This document shows positions 6,085-6,707 of a stretch of 6,707 nt of DNA, one piece after another. The position numbers were made by a program, and so were the translations under genes. Location: positions 1 to 6,707 of the forward strand of contig URYM01000099.1 of the NCBI GenBank assembly GCA_900552095.1, read 5' to 3'. Source of the DNA: an uncultured Blautia sp. Its GTDB lineage: Bacteria > Bacillota > Clostridia > Lachnospirales > Lachnospiraceae. Each line of letters opens with the position of its first letter. Position 1 is the stretch's first letter. The notes below the pieces were generated by a model. It saw only the letters and a list, made by a program, of their open reading frames with translations. It did not search any database and had not been told where the DNA came from.

Positions 6085-6655
6085 TTAAATATCCAGCTCC
6101 GCATCCTGGGCATGCTCATAAATAAATGCTTTCCGGGGCGGAACCTCCGTCCCCATCAGGATTTCCGTGATCTCAGAAGCCATCCGGGCATCTTCAATCT
6201 CCACCCGTTTCAGCCTTCTGGTCTCCGGATCCAGTGTGGTCTCCCAGAGCTGCTGAGCATCCATCTCCCCCAGACCCTTGTACCGCTGAAGGGTAAACGG
6301 TCCTTTATGAGTCTTCCTGTATTTTTCCAGGGCTTTGTCATCGTAGAGATACTGCTCCGCTCCCCTGGCCGGCATGACTTTATAAAGAGGAGGCATGGCC
6401 ACATATACATGACCCTCATAAATAAGATCGGGCATGAATCGGTAAAAGAGCGTCAGAAGCAGGGTGGAAATATGAGCTCCGTCCACATCTGCATCCGCCA
6501 TAATAATAATTTTGTCATAGCGAAGTTTACTGATATCAAAATCATTTCCATATCCTTCTGAGAAACCGCATCCAAACGCGTTGATCATTGTCTTGATCTC
6601 CGCATTTGCCAGCACTTTGTCAATGCTTGCTTTCTCCACATTCAATATCTTACCG
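6085..6655 (-). CDS. parE: Type IIA topoisomerase subunit B, C-terminal part (ParE-like), 5' end missing
   Basis: The ATPase-subunit partner of the downstream ParC. Only the last 189 complete native codons are here; the GHKL ATPase and transducer domains lie off the right end. The TOPRIM motif IIMADADVDGAHI is clear (the three acidic Asp codons fall in 6495-6481), as is the C-terminal QRYKGLGEMDAQQLWETTLD of GyrB/ParE. The protein ends HAQDAELDI before the TAA at 6085. Pairing with a GyrA-box-less A subunit supports parE over gyrB, but the fragment alone does not decide it. The frame continues into the adapter up to a GTG at 6684, giving a false N-terminus MGSEMCIRDS; those residues are not native. 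The codon at 6657-6655 straddles the junction. Confidence 0.92.
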
Positions 6656-6707
6656 CTGTCTCTTATACACATCTCCGAGCCCACGAGACCGCACTAGACC
6701 TCGTATG
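6656..6707. other. Nextera read-2 adapter, i7 index and P7 start (not biological)
   Basis: Bases 6656-6674 are CTGTCTCTTATACACATCT, the inverted Tn5 mosaic end. Bases 6675-6689 (CCGAGCCCACGAGAC) complete the Nextera read-2 adapter. Bases 6690-6697 (CGCACTAG) differ by one base from the Nextera N702 index CGTACTAG as I remember it. The final ACCTCGTATG differs by one T-to-C change from the P7 start ATCTCGTATG. Native sequence ends at 6655. Confidence 0.98.

Noticed and set aside
21..6655. CRISPR array, tRNA, rRNA, phage or defence system
   Set aside because: No spaced direct repeats, RNA gene signatures or relevant proteins were seen; coding is nearly continuous housekeeping genes.
1..6707. 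A transposon or insertion sequence bounded by 19-bp terminal inverted repeats
   Set aside because: The repeats are library mosaic ends followed by adapter and index, no transposase is present, and the contents are core housekeeping genes.

Overview
This is a 6.7-kb assembled contig whose biological part (about 21-6655) is one uniformly oriented gene block read from the minus strand. It most likely comes from a gut-type Clostridia, probably Lachnospiraceae. That placement is inferred from the low-GC Gram-positive protein families, the clostridial rimP-nusA-ylxR-ylxQ-infB order, a meso-diaminopimelate dehydrogenase, strong AGGAGG-type ribosome binding sites and roughly even base composition. 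Both ends are not biological: positions 1-20 and 6656-6707 are Illumina Nextera (Tn5) adapter, and the right end continues into an i7 index and the start of P7.

In transcription order (right to left): (1) 6655-6085, the C-terminal part of a type IIA topoisomerase B subunit (parE-like), cut by the contig end; (2) 6068-3822, the matching A subunit (parC-like, 748 aa); (3) a 69-bp gap with a near-consensus sigma-A promoter; (4) 3752-2763, ddh, meso-diaminopimelate dehydrogenase; (5) a 138-bp region with a second near-consensus promoter and a perfect 10-bp hairpin with an interrupted T-tract, which looks like a leader attenuator; (6) 2624-2157 rimP, 2141-981 nusA, 975-700 ylxR, 710-387 ylxQ and the start of infB, cut at the left end.

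The last block is the conserved translation/transcription operon: 30S maturation (RimP), transcription elongation and termination (NusA), an RNase P-associated small protein (YlxR), an L7Ae-type RNA-binding protein (YlxQ) and initiation factor IF-2. Its genes overlap or nearly touch, consistent with translational coupling. ddh supplies meso-DAP for peptidoglycan and lysine from its own promoter. The parE-parC pair supplies chromosome decatenation.

I found no mobile element, CRISPR array, defence system or wholly new gene system. The observations most worth checking are the apparent loss of the first ~20 codons of infB at the ylxQ-infB junction, the hairpin in the rimP-nusA leader, and the adapter ends, which create false terminal inverted repeats and false protein N- and C-termini.
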